64,000 nucleotides of DNA from Lineus longissimus (taxonomy: Eukaryota > Nemertea > Pilidiophora > Heteronemertea > Lineidae): contig NC_088317.1 of the NCBI RefSeq assembly GCF_910592395.1, positions 9,116,001 to 9,180,000 on the forward strand. Direction: 5' to 3'. Below the pieces are notes generated by a model. The model worked only from the letters and a program-made list of their open reading frames with translations, made no database searches and had not been told where the DNA came from. A program made the position numbers and the translations under genes. Numbering within the stretch: position 1 is the first letter of the stretch; every line of letters begins with the position of its first letter. Positions 42,538 to 54,578 of the stretch are shown in pieces.

Positions 42538-43240
42538 TTAGTACCAGCCAAGTACTTGAGATGCTGATAGATGCTGATTCTGATGATGACGATTTGGATC
42601 TTGGTGAATCAGATGATGATGATAACGGTCCTCAGGATGATGAAGTGTGTGTAGATTCTAGCTTGTTACAACCTGCCTATGATGACATGAGCATAGCTGA
42701 AAGCTTACCTGCATCCGAAAACGAGGACATGGATGTAGATAATGGTGCCCCTGCATCTGAAGATGACATCATGGATGTCGATTATCAACCCGACGCCGAT
42801 GTCAACTACGACAGTGATGGTCATTCTGTGAGTGAGAACGATGTCAATCAGGAACTTAGTGACTATGAGGACCATCAAGCAAGTGGTGCATCCACCAGAA
42901 GTAGAAGTGAATCACCTGATAGAAATCGTGTTCCCATGCCAAGAGGTAGAGCCAGGGGCCGTGGTGTGCGAGTCAGGACAGGGTGCAACCGGGGACATTG
43001 TGCCCCAGTTGGATCAAGGTATAATGTGTCTGCACCTACAGATAACAACTCCAATCAAGACATTCAGAACGACAGTGATGCATCCACCAGGAGTAGAAGT
43101 GAATCACCCATTAGAAATCGTGTTCCCATGCCAAGAAGTAGAGCCAGGGACCGTGATGTGCGAGTCAGGACAGGGTCCAATCAAGACATTCACAACGACA
43201 GTGATGCATCCACCAGGAGTAGAAGTGAATCACCCGATAA
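42538..43240 (+). CDS. piggyBac transposase, acidic and RS/RG-repeat N-terminal part
   Basis: The frame (within 42303-43730) begins to look like protein after a good acceptor, ccctttttctctgcag, at 42537. It then reads FSTSQVLEMLIDADSDDDD, a strongly acidic region typical of the piggyBac N-terminus. Three repeats of about 95-190 bp encode ASTRSRSESPDRNRVPMP RGRARGRG units. In the third repeat the sequence gataaaatcg replaces gatagaaatcg, a 1-nt deletion near 43237-43240 that takes this frame out of register with the catalytic part. Confidence 0.75.
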
Positions 43241-43252
43241 AATCGTGCTCCC

Positions 43253-45043
43253 ATGCCAAGAGGTAGAGCCAGGGGCTGTGGTGTGCGAGTCAGGGGAGGT
43301 GTACGGGTCAGAGGCGGAGGTCGTGGCAACCAGGGTCAAGGTGTTCAAACGAGGGGAGGGCGTGGTAATCGAGCTCGCGGTGTACAAGCCAGGGGAAGAG
43401 GCCGTGGTAATCGGGGACGGCCTGCTGCCCAAGGCAGAGCTAGAAATCGTGCGACATCGCCTTGGTATGAGACTAATAACATACCCCATGTTGAGAGTTA
43501 TAATGGCCCGAATCTTGAAGGCAAACATCTCCTTGACGATCGAGTTGGGCATACAGTTTATGACTACATTCGTGTATTTTTGGACGATGCATTTATTAGA
43601 CTTGTTTGTGACGAAACCAACAGGTACGCTACCCAATCCATTGCAAACTTTGCTCCGAATGAAGGTGCACTCATCACGAAGGACTGGTATCCCACAACAC
43701 CTGATGAAATCGAATTGTTCATTGCCATAAACATGTTGATGGGTATCATCCGAAAACCGTCTCTCAAGCTATACTGGTCTACAAGGGCGATCTTGGCAAC
43801 TCCTGTGTTTGGAAAGTACATTTCAAGGAATAGATTCGAACATATCCTTAGATTCCTTCACTTTAACAACAATGCCAACCTCATTCCACGTGGACAACCA
43901 GGTTATGACCGGTTGTTCAAGCTGAGAAAAATCATTGATGGCTTTGCTCCAAAGTTTATGGATTCCTACGATCCAGGGAAAGTTATGTCACTGGATGAGG
44001 GACTGTACCTGTGGAAAGGCAGATTAGTATTCAAACAGTACATCGCCAACAAGCCTGCAAAGTATGGTATAAAGTCGTACTTGCTGTGTGATTCAGCAGG
44101 TTACACTTGGAACTTAATAGTCTGTACAGGAGAGGACAAGATGATACCGTATCTCGGAAATCGAGATGATGACCCATTCAAGACCGAAGCCATTCCTCGA
44201 ATCGTTGTATATTTGATACGTGAAGGTGCAGATCCAAATGTAGTAGGTGAATACAGACAACTGTATATGGATCGATATTACAACAGTCCGGCATTGACTG
44301 AACACCTCATGAAGCAGAAGATTTACACTTGTGGAACTCAAGACATGAGAAAGAAGGGTGTACCACCGGCTGTCAAAAATGCAGTTGTTCGTGTTGGCGA
44401 AATAATCCATAGACATAAAAGGAACATGACGGTAATTTCATGGCGTGAAAAGAAGACCAAGAAGCCTTGCACTATGATCAGTAACATGCATCATGCTGAT
44501 TTGATCGACACAGGGAAAAAAAGGAAGGTAAATAATGTTGAGATTGCAGTGAAGAAACCATCAATGGTGCTGGCCTACAACAAGCGAATGGGAGGTGTCG
44601 ATAAAAGTGACCAGATGGTAGCAGACTATGGACATTCAAGGAAGTCATTGAAGTGGACGTCAAAATTCTTCTTCCACTTGATTGACATTGCAGTACTGAA
44701 TGCCTTTGTGCTGTTCAACAACAGGGAACCAGAAGCGAAAAAGTTGCTGCACCTAGAATTCAAAATGAAGTTCATCGAAAAGATATTGAGTAAAGCGAAG
44801 ACAGGAAATGCACTGGAACTACCAGACCCTAAAGGCATCATACAACATCAGTTGGACACTGTAGGTCATGTGGAACGTCTGGAATCACGACTATCTAAGC
44901 ATTGGCCAGATGACACACCCTTCCAAGATGCTACACTGGGGAAAAAAGTCAAACGCAAGACTCGCGTTTGTGCCCAGTGTCGAAAGGACCCAAAGCCGTA
45001 CGCGGAACACCATGGTCTGGAGCAACCCCCCCAAAAGACCTGA
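43253..45043 (+). CDS. piggyBac transposase, catalytic part
   Basis: A 596-residue frame of the DDE piggyBac family, which excises and inserts at TTAA. It begins with Arg/Gly-rich repeats (MPRGRARGCGVRVRGG). The catalytic aspartates are visible: MSLDEGLYLWKGR (first D), LYMDRYYNS (second D) and GGVDKSDQM (third D). The C-terminal Cys-rich domain is started (RVCAQCRKD) but the frame then ends at PPQKT. The remaining knuckles (MCPKCNVPLHSTPCFKLWH) lie in another frame to 45122, so a 1-nt change in the C7 tract near 45027-45033 cut it. The internal ATG at 43253 would still give the catalytic core without the acidic arm. Confidence 0.93.
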   Translation: MPRGRARGCGVRVRGGVRVRGGGRGNQGQGVQTRGGRGNRARGVQARGRGRGNRGRPAAQGRARNRATSPWYETNNIPHVESYNGPNLEGKHLLDDRVGHTVYDYIRVFLDDAFIRLVCDETNRYATQSIANFAPNEGALITKDWYPTTPDEIELFIAINMLMGIIRKPSLKLYWSTRAILATPVFGKYISRNRFEHILRFLHFNNNANLIPRGQPGYDRLFKLRKIIDGFAPKFMDSYDPGKVMSLDEGLYLWKGRLVFKQYIANKPAKYGIKSYLLCDSAGYTWNLIVCTGEDKMIPYLGNRDDDPFKTEAIPRIVVYLIREGADPNVVGEYRQLYMDRYYNSPALTEHLMKQKIYTCGTQDMRKKGVPPAVKNAVVRVGEIIHRHKRNMTVISWREKKTKKPCTMISNMHHADLIDTGKKRKVNNVEIAVKKPSMVLAYNKRMGGVDKSDQMVADYGHSRKSLKWTSKFFFHLIDIAVLNAFVLFNNREPEAKKLLHLEFKMKFIEKILSKAKTGNALELPDPKGIIQHQLDTVGHVERLESRLSKHWPDDTPFQDATLGKKVKRKTRVCAQCRKDPKPYAEHHGLEQPPQKT

Positions 45044-45122
45044 GACCAGCATAATGTGCCCTAAGTGCAACGTACCTCTGCATTCAACTCCCTGTTTTAA
45101 ACTCTGGCACACACTGAAGTGA

Positions 45123-45560
45123 AATACATGGTGTGAAGGAAGAAAAGACATGGTGGTCGCTTTTTGGGATTTTCTTGGGTTTCACGTAAAATCAAGACTA
45201 TGTGACTATTTAGGCTTTTGAGACCAAAAGGGTCAAAAAAATGAACCAAAGTACAAAATACTAACTGTAAAAGGCATCTTTATTTTGATTCTCATCATAA
45301 ACATTTGCTAGACATGTTATCTTTGTTAATTTTAGAGTAAAAACCATGGAGAACACGCAACAACACAGATAATTGGAACAAGTGCACTCATTGACCCCAT
45401 ATTTTGGGGGTCAGGGGGGCCAAAAAACTCAATTTTATTATTTCATATGATAGATACGGGTCTAACCTACAACATATGTAAATATCTCGTTGATACCTTA
45501 ATGAATTAAAAAGTTACAAATTTTCAAATAAAACTTGTTGTTTTGGGTGTTTTTACCTAA
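45123..45560. other. piggyBac 3' non-coding part
   Basis: AT-rich 3' part of the element between the transposase and the right inverted end. No gene. Confidence 0.7.
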
Positions 45561-46550
45561 AACACTGCGGGCCAGGGGTACCATACTAGAGAAAAACCCT
45601 GCGGTAGCGAAAGAGTTAATGGTAACCTTACTGAATGGATTCCGTTTTTTGGAGAGATTCCAGGCGGAAATTGGTAACCATCCTTCTCTTACGGATAGTA
45701 ATCGGTTTGACTATTCATATGGATTACTCGAAGGAGAAGCATTTGCTTTAGTCAGGTCAATCGTGCCTTCAACAGCAAATTAAGCTATCTTGAACAACAT
45801 CTGAAAGAACCAAGTATGTCGGCCCTAGGACTAAGAACGTATTACAATCACGTAATGACGGATCTACAGAGTTAAAAGACTCACTCAGTGAACGAGGACA
45901 GTGCTGCTGCTATATTAATGCTGATTCTCAATGAAAAGTTGCATGGTCATGTTCGCAGTGACATAGCAGACATTGATAGTTCAGTGGAATATGTGTTACA
46001 AACGTTCTTAAATGCTCTGAAAGGACAGATTGAACGTACGAACCTGTAAGTGAGTACATTGACCTTGAGGACGAAAGGCCGGTTATGTTATGTCAGCATG
46101 ACCCACCCGTGTTGACACTTGGTTTCTTTGTTGGCCTGGCGAGTAGCTGCGCAATTTGTGGTTCATCGCAACATGGCGATGAACGATTACCCCTTTCCAC
46201 GAAACAAAAAAGACATGGGGATGGTGAAGAGAATTTGTAGCTTGTGTTTAGTACATGATCACATTTCACGTATGTGTACAAGTCAAACGATGAGCGGTGT
46301 ATGTATGGCATTACACCAAACGGCTTTACATGGTGTCCATTTCCGTATATTTCCGTTCAGGCATCCAAGGCCAATGGGACAAAGTTATAGGGAATACAGA
46401 AGTATAAATCAGAAGAGGAATACTCCAGCATCGCCAGAGCAAACGGATACCACTATTACTTTGTCAGAAACAGCGGAGACTACACCTGTTACTTCTACAT
46501 CTTCTTATGTGTCGTGCAATCTGATTCGTAATAGTATGGCGCCGACATAA

Positions 46551-48040
46551 ACTGAAATGTCAGTGACAGATGTTTCATCTTCGGTTATGACAGTTGGTTT
46601 ACATCAAAACCCCATCAGTGAAAACAGCAAAGGGTATTGCTGATTTCAAGGGCAGGCAGATTCGTTGAAATGTTCTTCGATGAGAGCTATCTGAAGATAT
46701 CACCGGGAAGATGTTGTACAAAGGCTTGGTATACAACCTACGGGATACATGCAGGTATCAGTGGATTTCACTCAAGTTACTTGGAGGAACGTTATCATTA
46801 CGTTTCTAGAGCCCTTGATCCCGATTCGGATTTTATTCTATCTTCCCTCAGTATCATCCATTGTTCCCGACTGAGCGTGAGCCTAATTCCTCAACCCCAA
46901 ACAATAACAAGGAGGCTGTTCCATAGATCAGCAGCCCTCCCTATTACTAATCCCAACAGAGGGCAGGAGGGTTTAACACCTCCTGTCGGCGCTCCCGTCT
47001 TCAATTTATATTTACCGCCAGTCGGTCTTACTATCTACGTCACTTTCTGAGTTCGAGGCTCCTGGCCTTTGCCATTATCTGCCATCTTATGTCCCTCTGC
47101 AAAAAAAACATTTACACTATATACTACAGTAAACTTTACTATGTGCCGCTTTTTCTTATTTGTAAATGTCCCGGTTACCCGGCACGATGTTATGTGAGTA
47201 TTATAGCTCAGTGGTTTTACAACATTTTGCCTTGGTTCAACTCGGCTCCGCCTGTTCCCATCTTGCTGGCAGCCATGTTTATGTTTTGTGAACCTTGGGT
47301 CCCCCCTTCCCGGGTTTAGTGCCTTGATCTGAGAAGTTGTTGTGGTTTTACTTGCTTACACTCTACCATTATGTTGGTCGATGTGTTTGCCCAAATGAAT
47401 AACTTTCAATCCTATCTAGACCGCACTGTTATAATTTGCTAGAGTGTCTGACTACGGATCAGTATTTCTTACTTTGTGATATTTTCCTGTCCGACAATTG
47501 GACACACCTTTTTGCTCTACAATAGAGTTGTACCGGTCTGTGGATAGATGGCGTCACGTGAGAACGCCTATTTTACTTAACTCATTCGTGTGTATAAACA
47601 TGCTTGGGCCTTTCAGTGATAGTTTTAATATTTCTACCTCTATTTCTCATCATTATCATGTCTTTCTTGGGAACGCTCTGGCTCCCCTGATTTCATTCAC
47701 TGAAAGTGCCATGCATTTTATATCAGTTATACTAATTTATACTTAGTCCCGGTGCAACTTGTATCCTTTCAGTTAAACCAAAAACTAAGACCTACAGCCC
47801 AGAAAGCAGATAGGAGTACAACATCTACCCGAACTACGAGCCATCTTCAAACGTCATATTTATTCACGCCACACTCTAGCGAATCTGTTTTCTGTAGACA
47901 TTGGACTTCTTATCCCAAAATAAACATTAAAAATTCCAAACTTGTGTTTTTGAAGTAAAAATCATCGTCCAAACGCCAAGAAATTCGACACAAAGTTTAA
48001 ATAACATCTTCTTAACATCAGAACTTTCTTCAATGGTTTC
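46551..48040. other. Gap between the two BEL/Pao elements
   Basis: No recognisable gene. It probably includes the 5' LTR and leader of the BEL element that starts coding at 48044, but no match to the sequence after 56900 could be seen. A tRNA-like box A (tatagctcagtggtt) at 47198-47212 with a weak box B (ccttggttcaact, 47229-47241) may be a SINE or tRNA relic. Confidence 0.5.
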
Positions 48041-48043
48041 ACC

Positions 48044-49080
48044 ATGGATTCAGACACCGCTCAACTCAAACGCATGAGGTCTAATCAGGCAGGAATCCTG
48101 ACTCGCTACCAAAACAAGGCCTTGAAAGGCATTCAGAATGATCGTTCGAAGCGTCATCTCAGGGAATGCAAAGAGTGTATATTTACCTCCTTGGCGCTTT
48201 TGCAGGAAACTGAATCAATGTATAGAAATCGTCATGGATGCTACATAATGGTTTGCCTCACGCAAAGAAATTGCCTTGACTGTACTCGATGCCCTTAGGT
48301 TTCGCATTAATAGTAAAACTTTGGCTTCAATTACTGAAAATTCAAGTGAATACACAGACTGTTCTAGTTCTACTGAGGCTATTGTTGAGGAGTTACCTAA
48401 CCCCCTTGAACCACTCAATGTTCAGACTGGATTCAGTAACGTACAATCCAAGGTGTCTAGCCTACAAGATTGGTTGATGAAAGTCAAGGAGGAACCTACT
48501 GGTGTGATACCGCCGACGCCTCAGACGGACGTTCCTGTTCAAGCCAGAGGTGGGAGGCTACAACTCGTCCATGACAAGACTGCTGAGATTTGTATCAGTG
48601 ATAAACCAGGTGAGGTTAACTCGACGCAGGCTGATGTCAACACCAAGATTCCACGAAAGATCGCTTCGCCAGAGAAAGCAACCCGAGAAAAACCGAATGC
48701 AGCTGCCCCTTGCCAGCCTGAACCTCGAGAAGAGCCACAGGCATACACCCTTTGTGAGCCTACACGATCAAGACATCATGAGCCCAGAGTTAGCCATCTA
48801 CCCCAACCAGCTATTGGTCGACAGGATCAAGCATGTTATGGATGACTGAATCCCTTGGCTCGGGAATGGGAACCCTCAAGAACTCAGGCCCCAGCTTGGT
48901 CACCAGATGGGTTGATTACTTGATCCCTGGAATCGAGACGAGTCTTCGCCGAGAAGACCCGGGCTAGAACAATAACGATAGATTCACTGAGTATTCGACA
49001 AGCGTTGAGAGTGAGAGAGGTCTACCACCGATGGAGTTGCCCTCGTTTAATGGATCTCCCAAGGACTGGCTAAGGTTTAT
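48044..49080 (+). pseudogene. BEL/Pao gag, N-terminal part
   Basis: The first frame (48044-48298) begins MDSDTAQLKRMRSNQAGIL and holds the charged helix RSKRHLRECKECIFTSLALLQ. A shift near 48270-48290 leads into the 48276-48845 frame, a Pro/Glu-rich linker. ELPSFNGSPKDWLRFIERF at 49034-49090 is the conserved gag motif, in a further frame. The start is preceded by tggtttcaccATGG, a favourable context. Disrupted by at least three indels. Confidence 0.75.
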
Positions 49081-49458
49081 AGAGAGATTCTATGAACAGG
49101 TACACAGTAGGCCAGGCATTTCTGTGGTGAATTGCGGTCCCTCTCGTTGATCCCAGATTCCAACCAGGGAGTTATAAGGCTTAGTGATGATGGGCTAAAG
49201 AATCGTGCATAAACTGAACTGTACACGTTGAATACTTTCATATAACTGCTAACTTTATTCCTCACAAAGCAAAATGTTATAGGGCTCATGAACTTTCATG
49301 TCCGGGAGAAGTGAAGGTATCTTGTGACAAACTCAACTTGAGGTGATGGATGACCATCGTAAAACTGCCTAAGCAAAAGCCTAGAGATTGGAAACAGATG
49401 TGTTGCTGAGGCTTGAAATTACCGACAATTTCGGACACTAGAAGAATCGATAGTATCT

Positions 49459-49636
49459 CAGTAGAACCTCTCTATTAAGGACACCTTCGGGACTGGCAAG
49501 TGCTGTCCTTAATAGAGAGGTGTCCTGATTAGAGAGGTCAAATTGAATAGAAACTACCAATTTGGGACCAAAACTAGTGTCCTTAATATAGCGGTTGTCC
49601 TTAATAGAGAGGTGTCCGCTAAGGGAGGTTCCACTG
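49459..49636. mobile_element. pogo/Tigger-type MITE, 178 bp
   Basis: The ends cagtagaacctctctattaa and its inverted counterpart ggaggttccactg are followed by TA on the right. The sequence consists of repeated and inverted gtccttaatagagaggtgtcc blocks. Ends of the CAGTnGAACCTC type with a TA duplication are known from pogo/Tigger non-autonomous elements. A transposase of this superfamily lies 8 kb away at 57.6-58.4 kb. Confidence 0.85.
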
Positions 49637-50051
49637 TACTACAATCACAACTGACCAGAGGTGCTAATAATTGTGTCCAAGGGATAGGATTTAGTGGAAG
49701 ATGATATGCTATGATGCTATGAGATGTTACAGGAGCTCAAACGGATGTATGGACACAGAAACAAGGTTGCTCGTGCTTTCATAGACCAAGTGACTTTAGG
49801 ACCGGTGATAACATCTCGCAGTGTCTCTCATCTCTCAGATCCTTCTTCGTTCATGTTCATGTTCATGAGACTGCATAGTTACGCTTAATCGCCTCAGTTA
49901 CACTGCATATCTTCAGGGAACAGATGGGTTGGTCAAAGCAGCCCGTAGGATCCCGACCAATAAAATCAACTATTGGAACAAATATGTTGCGAACATTTCT
50001 AAGGATCGTCAGCCCAACATCCACGATCTCGGGGATTGATTACAGGAATGT

Positions 50052-51075
50052 TTGATCAGGGATACCAACCTTTATGATGTGTCGTATGATCGAGCTGACC
50101 AAAAGCCAAAGCAGGGGAAGCCGGTTAAGACAACCTCCTCCCAAGAGTTGACGCTGTGCAATGCTGTAACTACCAAACCAGACAAGAAGAGCCATGCCAG
50201 GGACAAAAACTTTAACCCTACCTGCTGTCCGTGCCAAGAACAGCATATTCTGTACAAATGTCCGAAATTTGCAGCGAAGAGTGTTGCAGAAAGGCAAGAG
50301 GCAGTCAAAGCAATGAAGTTATGCCTCAACTGCCTGAAACCAAAACACTTCATCAAGGATTGCACGTCAAAAGTATCTTGCAGGGAACCCTCATGTGGCA
50401 AACGTCACCACACTTTGCTGCACTTTCCCGCCAGGGATGACAAAAGGAAGGTCGATAAATCAGATGTCGCCCACTGTGGTACCCAGTCGACCGTAGACTT
50501 TCAGCTGGTTCCTGTCTACATCAGTGGTAATAATGGATCTACCATTGCAACTGTGGCACTACTGAACTCGGGGAGCCAACTGACGTTGATACAGAAGTCA
50601 TTAGCTAAAGAGCTTTGCCTGAAAGGAGTAACGACGAGGCTAACCATAAGAACTATGAATTCACAGTAAACTGAACAATCATACAGGGTGTCATTTCTTA
50701 TAAGATCACAAGATCCAGCCCAAGCTGAGAGTGTTCACATTAAGAATGCCAGAACTGTTGATAAAGACTCCTTTGCTTGTTTCGAGCAGAATTTAAATCC
50801 ATCTTGGGACCATTGCCAAAGGGTTGGGCATCCCCAAAGAAATTGACCCCTCGCAGGTCAAGCTATTGATTGGAATAGATTGCCCAGAGGCACACCTCCA
50901 ACTTGAAATAAAGAAGGGAGAAGAAGACCATCCGCTCGATATCCGTACAAAGCTTGGATGGGGCCTATTAGGAACATACAGATCCAACGCAGAGAAAGAC
51001 AGTCATGCCAACGATTTGGAGGCACAGGTGAATTTCATCGAGACAGAGGAGCAACAACTTCAGAATTTACAGTAA
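50052..51075 (+). pseudogene. BEL/Pao zinc knuckles and aspartic protease
   Basis: CPCQEQHILYKCPKF and LCLNCLKPKHFIKDC, then CREPSCGKRHHTLLH form the two BEL gag knuckles. The protease follows with VALLNSGSQLTLIQKSLA, where the usual D-S/T-G reads NSG, so the catalytic aspartate is lost. After a stop at 50668 and a shift, the A17 peptidase tail VKLLIGIDCPEAHL and IRTKLGWGLLG is clear (50824-51075). Confidence 0.85.
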
Positions 51076-51177
51076 CAAGTCTAGAAGTTTTGGTCAACTG
51101 AGTATTTCAGGATACAGGCCAGCGTCAACCAGCCATCATTTCCTGAAGACAGATTAGATATGGAAATATTGGAGGAA

Positions 51178-52525
51178 ATGAAACGGCCAGGGGCCATTGT
51201 GTTCACCGTATAGATATTTGGTGCTTTGGAATTCAGCCAGGTTAAGAAACATTGTACATGTATAGTATATAGGTCAAACCAAAGTCTGTATGACATGTGA
51301 TGTATCGTTGCTCGGAGTAAGTACCATAAGAGTATCATCAAAAACAAGTCACTAATAAACGAGATATTGCACTTTTTACCTATTTTAGTTTTGGCCTCCT
51401 GGTGGCCAAGTTGAGTACCAAAACAGATCGAGAATTCGGTGTCCAAGGTAACATGACGTAGGGAGTCATGTGTGCCAAATTTCAAGTTCATAGCTTTAGT
51501 GGTTAAGAAACGTGCCATAGTTACAATCAAACGACCAATTTACGCCATTTGACCTCTGTGACCTTGAAAAGTACGCCACATCGACCTGATTTTTTGTTAA
51601 CATTTAGAGCTATGTAACAGGTGACTACATACCAAATTTAAAGACTATAGGACGAATAAAGACAAAACGTGCCACTATTGGTGAAATTTTTGATTTTGAC
51701 CTCTGTGACCTTGACAAGTAGGTCAAATCAAAAACCCGTATGATATGTGATGTATCCTTGCTAGGGGTACCCACCATAAAAATGTTAGCAAAAACAAATC
51801 AGTCATAAACGATTTATCGCCCTTTTTAAGTTTTTGGTTTTGGCCCCCTGGTGGCCAAGTTAAGAATTAGACCGGACCGAAAATCAGTGTCACAAGTCAT
51901 CTGACCTAGGGGGTTATGTGTACAAAGTCTCAAGTTAATAGCCTTAGATTGTTAACAAACGTTCCACAGTTACGCTCCAATTGCCAATGTATGCAATTTG
52001 ACCTCTGTGACCTCGACAAGTACGTCAAATCAAAAACCCGTATCATCCTTGCTAGGAGAATCTACCATAAAATTTTTACCAAAAGCTAATCAGTAATAAG
52101 CGAGATATGGCACTATTTAAATGTTTGGTTTTGGCCCGCTGGTGGCCAAGTTAAGAATCAAACCGGACCGAAAATCAGTGTCACATGTCATCTGACCTAG
52201 GGGGTCATGTGTACCAAGTTTAAAGTTCATAGCTTTAGTGATTAAGAAACGTGCCATATTTACACACAAACGGCCAATTCACAACATTTGACCTCTGTGA
52301 CCTTGAAAAGTACACCACATCGACGATGAAGAATCAGATCGGACCGAAGATCACTCCCAGAGGTCATGCGACTTAGGTCATAATTTATACAAAGTTTCAA
52401 GTTCATAGCACAAGCGGTTAAGAAACGTGCCACACAGAATACGGACTACGGACGACTGACGTCGGAGGACGGACGACGGACAACGACGGACACAGGGCTA
52501 GACTCCCCTGACGGTGAGCCAAAAA
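51178..52525 (+). mobile_element. Non-coding element, type B (CTCACCGT ends)
   Basis: The left end is atgaaacggccaggggccatt with GTTCACCGT (51201-51209). The right end is ACGGTGAGC (52511-52519) plus caaaaa. The ends pair except for one base. The interior has four units with TGACCTctgTGACCT (51550, 51697, about 51998, 52289) and gg-tggcca blocks. It is inserted in the BEL element between protease and RT. Confidence 0.85.
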
Positions 52526-52845
52526 CCCAGTTAATTGATGGTCATTATCAAGTCCCGATGTTATGGAAGGTTCCTGCTGTAACAATGCCCAACAACAGAC
52601 AACAGGCTCAGTATCGTTATGACACGCTCTGCCGCAAATTCAACAAATATGCTAACTACAAGAAATTGTACACTAATACGTTGAACTCTTACATAGAGAA
52701 GGGATAGGCTCGAAAGATGGAACCTGCTGAAGTCGTCAAAACTGGCCCAAAGATTTGGTATTGGCCGCATTTTGGGGTCACAAACGTCAACAAGCCAAGA
52801 AATTCGGCACACCTCCTTTGGCCTGAGGATATGGGTCACTGCTGC
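52526..52845 (+). pseudogene. BEL/Pao reverse transcriptase, start
   Basis: HYQVPMLWK, QAQYRYDTLCRKFNK and a YANYKKLYTNTLNSYIEKG segment match the beginning of the BEL/Pao RT region. A stop follows (near 52708), then GPKIWYWPHFGVTN, which corresponds to the WYLPHHGV-type motif of the family. The catalytic core is missing downstream; 52850-53500 has no RT similarity. Confidence 0.8.
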
Positions 52846-52849
52846 TTTG

Positions 52850-53525
52850 TGTGATTATTACATAACTAGAAGTGTATAAACAAGCCTAATTCTAAACAAT
52901 GCAGTCTATGTCACCCCAGGTAGATATTAATTACCAGTATATGTTATACTCTAATTTCTTTTTTCTAACATTCCTTCAATAAAGTGGCGAGGACGCCTCC
53001 TTCGTAAAAATGCATTGGGCAGGAAAAAGGCCGTTTGTAGTCATAGGCCTATGCTGAGACCGGGCGGGGAGAATAATGAATTTAGGTGAGAGCCAGTTGA
53101 AGGCCTAACTGATCAGACAATGAGTACATGTAATTGATCCTTGCTGTGCTTAGCCATGACGGGAATGTTTGAGGTGGCCCGAACAGGGTGGTTCATAAGC
53201 GTTGCACACCAGAATTTTTCATTGTTTTCGCGATGTGATGATGGAGCTGGACTAAGTAATTCTGTCTTCAAGTCCTGCTACAGGCGGCATGCCCATGTAT
53301 ATTTGCTTGTGACGCGACATCACAATGACGGGATAATGTCGGGAAAACAATGAACACTGTAGACTATGATGACTCATGCAATAAAATGAAAATGCAGCGT
53401 TTATGATGGATGTTCCATTTAATACAGTTCTCACAGATTAGTAAGCAATTGCATGTTTTCTATTGAGACCAAGTCCATCACAACACTAGGTACAGATAGT
53501 CCATCTCCACTTCCATATAGGATTC
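52850..53525. other. Unrelated insert or decayed part within BEL
   Basis: No coding match. The blocks around 53412-53470 and 53530-53590 (tgttc...cagattagt, catgttttctattgagacca) are a diverged direct duplication about 118 bp apart, which may mark a small insertion. Confidence 0.5.
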
Positions 53526-53689
53526 TAGATGTTCTATCTAAAGTTCTTGCAGATTAGTCAGCTAGTACAGGTTTTCTATCGAGACCACGTGTGGCAACCG
53601 GAACTCGCACATCCTATGATTGACAGCTACTTAGCTTCTTACTATACGATCACCATTAGCCAATCAGGATTCAAAACGCCTGAATTTGG

Positions 53690-54210
53690 GTCTTCTCAAG
53701 CGCCCACAAAACGCGAAGTGCTCAAACGCTCGAGTCTAATTTGTGATCCGTTAGGCCACTTGAGTCTTGTAACAATCAGATCTCGCATCTTCCTCCAGTC
53801 GCTCTGGAAATAAGGTCAACAATGGGAAGAACCATTGTCAGCAGATCTATGTCGCAAATGGCAAACTATTGCTGATGACTTACAACTCGCATCTACGCAA
53901 TGCAATATCAAACGGCATTACTTTCCAAACCTTGATGCTAGCCTAACGGAGCCTTGTCATCTTCACGCCTTTGGGGACAGTAGCATCAAAGCCTACGGCG
54001 CATGCGTTTATCTACGCTGCGGAAATCAAATTGCGTTAGTCATTGCCAAGTCTAGAGAGGCCCCAACAAAGCAAATTACACTTCTACAATTAGAGTTAAT
54101 GGCCGCCCTGTTAGCCGCACGCTTGCTTCATTACGTACGCAGTCAGTTACATCAGAGAGTGACATCCACTACGCTTTGGTCCAATAGCCAATCAGTTCCT
54201 AAGCAATGAT
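53690..54210 (+). pseudogene. BEL/Pao RT thumb/RNase H part
   Basis: LICDPLGHLSLVTIRSRIFLQ is followed by a stop, then PLSADLCRKWQTIADDL and the RNase H like segment HAFGDSSIKAYGACVYLR, KSREAPTKQITLLQLELMAALLAARL. The usual D of FxDAS-type RNase H motif is present as GDSS. The frame breaks near 54190; 54210-54580 contains shifted remnants. Confidence 0.85.
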
Positions 54211-54578
54211 ATGTGGTGGTACGGTCCTGAGTGGCTACGAAGGGGAAACTTTCCCCCGCAAATACTCGTTGATTCTATTGTAGATTTGGTGCCTGGCACA
54301 ACTGTACCATCTGAATCAGTGAATCTCGCGGAAACTGATAAGTTGGCATAGGCCAAGTTATTAGTGTGGAACGGTATGGTACGCTGCGCAAGTTAAATCG
54401 CATAACTGCATGTGTTTTCAGGTTCATCAGTAATCTGAAACAATCAGCCAACCATCGAAATCTTGATGCTAATCTCAATGGTTAAGCGATCGATAGCGCA
54501 AACACCACCTCGATTAAATCTGTCCAGGCGTCCCATTACCTGCACGAAATAGACCGCATCCAAACTGACGCAAGGCAC

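Larger units (their letters stand above)
41081..45619 (+). mobile_element. piggyBac element with TTAA target duplications
   Basis: TTAA at 41081-41084 and 45616-45619 flank inverted ends CTCTTTCGCTACCGCA (41085-41100) and its complement (45600-45615). Subterminal GTACCCCTGGCCCGCA (41131-41146) is matched in inverse at 45570-45585. A palindromic acccggtatataccgggt block and a second cccggtatttaccggg follow the left end. The transposase gene is inside, on the plus strand. The 4.53 kb structure is complete, which marks this as the youngest insertion in its neighbourhood. Confidence 0.95.
40640..46550 (+). pseudogene. BEL/Pao gag relic, interrupted by piggyBac
   Basis: The left half (about 40780-41080) reads as a gag N-terminal region with VFDNFQDLKVLDLEIGCV-type helices followed by the conserved LPNLTLQ segment. 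The right half (45620-46550) continues at the same residue with LTEWIPFFGE, LLEGEAFALVRSI and later cysteines (CSLCLVHDH, GVCMALHQTALH) that match the BEL gag zinc knuckle. Several frameshifts and stops (near 40925, 45670, 45865 and 46050) show it is old. Removing the piggyBac element and one TTAA brings the two halves back into the same frame. No pol of this copy was recognised. Confidence 0.78.
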
